Part shown: positions 58,951 through 64,000 of the stretch, one piece after another
Numbering within the stretch: the stretch's first letter is position 1
Layout: every line of letters begins with the position of its first letter
Source: Calliopum simillimum
Taxonomy: Eukaryota; Arthropoda; Insecta; Diptera; Lauxaniidae
Length of the DNA: 64,000 nucleotides
Direction: 5' to 3'
Assembly: GCA_951812925.1 (NCBI GenBank)
Contig: OX638368.1
Coordinates: forward strand, 80,954,909-81,018,908
Translations under genes and position numbers: made by a program
The notes under the pieces: generated by a model
Told to the model about the DNA's origin: nothing
The model's input: only the letters and a program-made list of their open reading frames with translations
The model's database searches: none

Positions 58951-59429
58951 TACTTAGCCCAGATAGCGCCCCTGTCCTTTTAAAAGGTCCAAAAATCGTC
59001 ATTATAAATAAGAGAAATGTGCCATTATTATTATAACCTCTACTATCAAGTTCGAACGCGTTATTTGTAGAAATCGGTTCAGAACGGGGTGGTTCCAAAA
59101 AAGTGTTTTGTGCACCGTTAGTTTTCTAATAATGCGATATGGAAAAAAATATGTAAGTAGATACATTTTTTCCAACTAACGGTAGAATTATGTTATACAA
59201 TTAGCGTCTTTAAGCATATTATTTAAACAACTAATTAATTAAAAGTGGATATATTCTGCTGTTCGAATGTAAAGTGTATTGTCCTTTTAAAAGGACATTC
59301 GCCTTTGTAATTGAAAAAAAAAAAAACACTTTAAAAATTTTATTATGAGAAAACTATTATATTTATTGACAAAATTTCTTTTGGACATTGTTAAATATTG
59401 TCTAAAAAGTATGAAAAAATGTTTAGTTA

Positions 59430-59760
59430 TACCCTACACCCAGGGTATATTCACTTTGTCCTTCCGTTTGTAACGCAGAGAAGGAGGCGTGGCAGGTATA
59501 GAAAAGTATATATATTCTTGATCAGCGTCACCTCCTGAGTCGATATAGCCATGTCCGTCTGTCTGGCTGGCTGGCTGTGTGTTGAAATACACTTTTTGGG
59601 AAAACTGAGCAAGGTAATTCCATGAAATTTGGTACACTGCCTCCGTCGTCAAAGTTAGCTCGGGGGATTGAAAATGAGCAAAATCGGTCAACGGACACGC
59701 CTACCGCCCATACAAAAATTATATTCAAAATGCAATTTTAGAAGTATTTTTCACGACAAT
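59430..59760 (+). repeat. dispersed repeat
   Basis: It begins ACCCTACACCCAGGGTATATT, has a GTCCGTCTGTCTGG tract and a TGAAATTTGGTACACTG block, a pattern common in fly noncoding repeats. The inverted partial copy is at 5340-5560. Confidence 0.65.
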
Positions 59761-59799
59761 GCAACCACAATACATATAAGTACTACGAATTGTAAGCGC

Positions 59800-60450
59800 A
59801 AGCTCTGATAAAAAACTGAGCGAATTCGGACAAGAGGGCGTGGCACCTCCCATATAAGCAAAAGCTTCAAAACGCTATACTGAAAGCGTTTTTTGAGATA
59901 TTCGAACCAACTTTGACTCAGACACTAAGAGTCATAAATGAAAGCTCTCAGCAAAAATTGGTTGAAATCGTACAAGGGGGCGTGGCACCTCCCATATAAG
60001 CAAAAATTTCAAAATGATATACTGAAAAAGTTTTTTGAGATAATCCAACTAAATTTCACTCTGACACTAAAAACTATGAATGCAAGCTCTGAAAAAAAAC
60101 TGGGTGTACTCGCACAAGAGGGCGTGGCACCTCCCATATAAGCAAAAGCTTCAAAACGCTTTACTGAAAGCGTTTTTTGAGATATTCGAACCAAATTTGA
60201 TTCAGACACTAAAAATTATAAATGAAAGCTCTCAGCAAAAATTGGGTGAAATCAGACAAGGGGGCGTGGCACCTCCCATATAAGCAAAAGATTCAAAATG
60301 CTATACTGAAAGAGTTTTTTGAGATAATCCAACAAAATTTCACTCTGACACTAAAAACTATAAATGCAAGCTCTGAACAAAAACTGGGTGTACTCGGACA
60401 AGAGGGAGTGGCACCTCCCATATAAGCAAAATTTTCAAAATACTGCAGTG
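59800..60450 (+). repeat. 142-bp minisatellite with a two-monomer higher-order unit
   Basis: Monomers start with AAGCTCT at 59800, 59942, 60084, 60226 and 60368 and are exactly 142 bp each; the fifth is partial. Monomers 1, 3 and 5 (TGA after AAGCTC, GATATTCG) are one type and 2 and 4 (CAGC, GATAATCC) another, so the real unit is 284 bp. All contain GGCGTGGCACCTCCC (GGAGTGG in the fifth). Frames of 66-67 codons across it on both strands are not genes. Confidence 0.85.
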
Positions 60451-61776
60451 TAGGGTATTTATTTTTTGGCCAGGCCAAAATTTACACCCTTACTAGTTTT
60501 TATTTTTAGTTTCCCTTAGCTGCTGTAGAGGGCGTCATCCAAAAGTTACTTTTTAAACGGTAGGACATGCATGTTGTAGACCTCCTGTAACAGATTTTTG
60601 AAAAATTCAAAATGGATTTTATTCTTGAGACTCAAAACTATACAATAAGCCTCTAATACTTTTTTATATTTTGAAGTTTTTGTATGAATATTTATGAAAA
60701 ATGCGAAAAAATTACATATTTTGAGGGTATGTCACACCCCCGTAAAAAAAAGGGGCGGGGTATTTTTTTAAAACTTTCAGAGGCTTATTGTTTAATATTT
60801 TTTATGAGTAATCGAATGCTCTTTGGTTTTTTAAAATCGGTCGAGTAGATTCGGAGAAAAATTTCCTACCAGTTTGAAAAGTAACTTTTGGATGACGCCC
60901 TCTGCAGCAGCCAAGGGAAACTAAAAATAAAAAAAATAAAATTTTTTCGTATTTTTTGGACAATATTTAACAATGTCCAAAAGAAATTTTGTCAATAAAT
61001 ATAATAGTTTTTTTATAATAAAATTTTGAAAAAGTGTTTTTTTTTTCAATTACAAAGGCGAGTGACCCCTTAAATGGTCGCCCAAAAAAAATTCGCGGTA
61101 CCATGCCTCGCTAAAAATAATTCGTTATGTCTGTTGATCTACTTCAAGTAGGTAATTGAAACTTGGTACATTCATAAAGTACATGACGATAAATATTTTT
61201 CAGTGCAAAAGTGGGCAGTGATACGCCCCCAAAGAAATTAATTTAACATATCTCTGAAAATATTAAACGGACAAGAATGAGATTTAATATATATATTAAG
61301 AGTACCGGGACAAATAATGTACATTGGAAAAATTGGCGGTACCACGCCCTTAAAAAAATGTAGTCATAATCACTGAAACTATGTATTTAACAAACATAGA
61401 TGAGAATTTCATCTTAACATTTTACATCCTTTGAAAAAATTGGTGATGCTCCGCTCCCTATACAAGACACCCTGAAGCAACGTACACCAGGAAATGCTAG
61501 TTTGAAATAAAACTCAACTTTTTCAAAATAAATAAATTTCGACGCTATCTGGGTTAAAACAGAAAAATTTTCACCAAAATTTTGTTAATTTAAATTTATA
61601 TTTTTTTTAAAGAAGCGTTAAAATAGTATAAGACTCAAGATGATGGGATTCGCTCGCTAAATGAGATTTTTTGTCTGTTGAACACCCGAGGTAGGCAAAA
61701 CGCTTTTTTTTTCTCAAGAGCAAGGCGTCTTACGAAAAAAGTGCATCAGGCTTAAAATGCTTAGAATATTCCAAAG

Positions 61777-62407
61777 CAAGGGTGTCAGCGTAGAACAAAA
61801 GTGAGCCAATTTTGGCTCGACACCAACAACATCAATATTTCTGTACAACATTCACAGAAATAATTTTTGTTGTTTTTTTTTTTCACGCTCGTCAAAATTT
61901 CGCGTTTTTGTTGCTTTCTTGCGTACACACAAAATCGAACTCGAACCAACATAAAACAACAACAACGACTTCGTCGCATCAAAATCAAAAACAACAAACA
62001 ATATGGGTATTAATGCGTCGATGCGCAGTTGCGAAAATGCAAGTCTTTTACGCACTAACGCCTGAACGTTCAATGTGAATATTTCCATTTGAGAAATTGC
62101 AGAAGCAGTGCGAAATTTTCGGCAATGTGTTTGATGTTTTACAAATGTCAAACTTTCGCAAACCGCACTTCTGCAACGACGCAAGAGCATTGCGCATCAA
62201 CGCGTGAATGCCCCTACTTTTTGTGTGTGTCCCAGTCCTTAGAAATTTTGAAAATTGTTGAAATATTATTGTTGTAAACGAGGCTTGAAAAAACAACAAA
62301 AAATTGTTTTTGTGATTGTTTAATTCGAATTTGAAGTTGTTGTAGCGAAGCGAAAATTTTGCGCTGCATGCGCTTGGCTCATTGATTTGAAAACGCTGAC
62401 ACCCTCG
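61777..62407. mobile_element. hAT-type foldback, TSD TTCCAAAG
   Basis: TTCCAAAG at 61769-61776 and 62408-62415 flanks ends CAAGGGTGTCAGCG and CGCTGACACCCTCG. Inside, GAGCCAA words near the left return inverted near the right. The TSD fits nTnnnnAn. Frames of 88-141 codons inside are low-complexity by-products. Confidence 0.75.
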
Positions 62408-62451
62408 TTCCAAAGTATACGTGTGATTTTTCGAAATATTTTGTATTCTTT

Positions 62452-62523
62452 CCCAGTGTGCCAGGCGGTTCAAATCTTCGCTTTTTTATCCATTACGGAT
62501 CCGTTACTGATCCGTTGGCGGGA
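62452..62523. mobile_element. hairpin MITE, half copy
   Basis: CCCAGTGTGCCAGGCGGTTC to TTGGCGGGA matches the left half of the hairpin MITE; the right half is missing. Confidence 0.75.
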
Positions 62524-63160
62524 TATATTTTTTAGTTGACCAATTTTCAAAAAAAAAAAATTAAAGCGTTCAAAAAAATGCACTTGTTCCTTGGACTAGA
62601 GCTGCGACATCGACATCGATGTTGATGAAAAAACATCGACTGTTTTTAACATCGATGTTTAGATTCGATTTTTTTGCAAAATCGATTGTTAGCGTCGATG
62701 TTTTCACAAATTTTGTTTAACCAATGCGCATTCAAAATTCTTTTAATGGTAATGAAAAATTGTTGACTATTAAAAATGGAAAAAATTGGCACCTCAAATC
62801 AGTTTATTGTAAATATCTTTCTAACGGTTACTTTAGGAGAAAAATATTGGTAGACTATATTGGAGCTTATAAAATTTCATATCAAAATTGTTTTCGTTCG
62901 AGTTATAGCTGAGGAGATGTCTAAATTAGAAAACTGTCAAATTTGGAAGCGTATACATGCGGCTTATGAATTTTCATACAAATTTGTTGATTTTTGAATT
63001 GGCATAACTCATGAACGGTGAGTTGCATAAAAAAACAAAACCACCTGCTTATAGGGAATTGTAGCTTTAAATGATAAGTCACATATGAGCACATTCAATT
63101 CTTCGTTTAGGAGTTATTTCATAAAATATAAGAAAACATAGAAAAACTGTTTTTATGGAA
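62524..63160. other. no gene; CATCGATG-rich patch
   Basis: At 62606-62702 ACATCGATGTT and related words recur in both orientations six times, like subterminal repeats of a transposon end. The matching other end is not in the window. Confidence 0.4.
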
Positions 63161-63166
63161 CAATAT

Positions 63167-63380
63167 AATATATCGTCCATATACAAGCGAAAAGTACTAA
63201 GTCAGTTTTTCCGAGTTTTGAGTTGAGTTTTGAGTTATTGGGTATTAGATAGTTTGATAATACCTATTCCTTATACCGATTTCCATACAAAAAAACAAAA
63301 TCTAATTTTTTGAACATCAAATAATACAAAATTTGAAAAACTGACTTTGTACTTTTCACTTGTATAGGGACGATATAATA
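63167..63380. repeat. hairpin
   Basis: ATATCGTCCATATACAAGC and AGTACTAAGTCAGTTTTTC at 63171-63210 are mirrored, with a few changes, at 63325-63375. Confidence 0.6.
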
Positions 63381-64000
63381 TATGTATGTATCTATTTAAA
63401 GTTAAACTGAAAAGGATGTCAATAAATCGGTACTACATACTTCCAAAAAATTGTCTAATTTCATAATCGGAAGATGGTTGCATTGGATAAAAGTTATTAT
63501 AGAAGAGTAGCATATTTATGTATGTATTGGGTTGCATTGAACACAGAAAATTATTTTTGTATTTTTCACTTCACAACTGGAAACCTATACGATTTCATTA
63601 TCTTAGCGATTCGAGTCAGATGGGTCTTTGTGGATAGAAAATAGATATAGATTTTCAAATGTATCAGAAAAATTAAGCTTTATATTCGCAGGACTTCACA
63701 GGGACATTCAAGATCCAAAACTTGTGTTTTTGCGTCTTTGTAGCAAGTGCAGCAGTCTTCCACGTCCTTACAATTGTCAAGCACTTTTTGATTGACCGTG
63801 TTCCGTTGGTCATTAAAAGAAAAAATTATGGAATTTTTTTTTTTCGTAGAATTTTTATTTTTCCATATTTTTACGTAAAATACTGACAAAAATGATTTAT
63901 TCGAAGTAAATTAAAGAAAGAAACTATACAGAAACCATGCATGCATGGTGAATTTTCAACCAATTATTTGAAACAAAAATAGTTCAGCCAAACTAGGTAA
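63381..64000. other. window end; one Cys-rich minus-strand frame
   Basis: The 69-codon minus-strand frame (63889-63680) ends in a Cys-rich stretch (NCKDVEDCCTCYKDAKTQ). A second frame is open over the same bases. No splice site or family was recognised, so I do not call a gene. Confidence 0.3.

Larger units (their letters stand above)
58954..61557. mobile_element. large composite foldback
   Basis: TTAGCCCAGATAGCG at 58954 is matched by CGCTATCTGGGTTAA at 61543-61557 (one change). Inner arms (59280-59420 and 60955-61075) are mirror copies. Between them lie the dispersed repeat 59430-59760, the 142-bp tandem array and a second hairpin at about 60496-60935. Confidence 0.6.

Noticed and set aside
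59938..60425. Repeated 66-67-codon frames that look like a protein family
   Set aside because: They are the translation of the 142-bp minisatellite on both strands.
59800..60450. CRISPR-like regular repeats
   Set aside because: The units are contiguous 142-bp monomers without spacers in a eukaryotic genome.
63680..63889. Cys-rich 69-codon minus-strand frame as a secreted peptide gene
   Set aside because: No signal peptide and no splice site, and a second frame is open over the same bases; left only as a note.

Overview
The window is a piece of an AT-rich animal genome, most probably a higher fly (Diptera). This rests on introns of 55-65 bp with GT/AG ends, a calreticulin-like gene with a fly-like sequence, and the mix of gypsy-type LTR elements, I-type LINEs, hAT- and PIF-type palindromic MITEs, Tc1-like debris and P-like elements. 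It is a transposon graveyard with deep nesting. I find one cellular gene start (calreticulin-like, 54164-54424, continuing out of the window) and one intact gene carried by a transposon (a THAP protein, five exons, 3701-4668). Nearly everything else is mobile or decayed. No search could be run, so family names rest on motifs, target-site duplications (TSDs) and terminal inverted repeats (TIRs) read by eye.

Layout. 1-1928: a palindromic PIF-like element. 1929-3522: repeats and AT-rich DNA. 3523-6115: a complete P-like transposon with an 8-bp TSD. 6600-9650: a decayed gypsy element (C) split by a hAT-type MITE. 10236-10762: a PIF-type MITE. 12950-14160: a tandem array whose monomer carries a tRNA-like Pol III promoter and a hammerhead ribozyme. 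14535-21954: a second P-like element split by a 7-kb LINE. 21955-24700: small remnants. 24769-37519: one minus-strand gypsy element (B) blown apart by gypsy A (25449-31535), a 9-bp-TSD foldback, a PIF-like element and a hAT MITE. 37571-47037: a P-like element with 8-bp TSD holding a foldback and the same LINE in reverse. 47154-49353: the hammerhead array in reverse. 49740-64000: foldbacks, the calreticulin-like gene, a Tc1-like remnant and a 142-bp tandem repeat.

Two large-scale points matter most. First, about 13.06-21.95 kb and 38.77-48.60 kb are inverted copies of each other (arms of 9-10 kb, spacer 16.8 kb), made after the P-like element, the LINE and its inner palindromes were already nested. 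Later private changes (a 675-bp hAT MITE in the right arm, a ~220-bp deletion in the left) argue against an assembly artefact. Second, the array at both ends contains five complete type I hammerhead ribozymes with Watson-Crick stems I and II, next to A and B boxes. This suggests a self-cleaving, Pol III-driven SINE or retrozyme-like element, the best candidate for an undescribed system here.

The P-like family is the other highlight. Copy 1 keeps an open THAP plus coiled-coil gene that stops just before the catalytic region, as P-element repressors do, and copy 2 is an internally deleted derivative. Its TIRs begin with CATG and its TSDs are 8 bp, as expected of the P superfamily.
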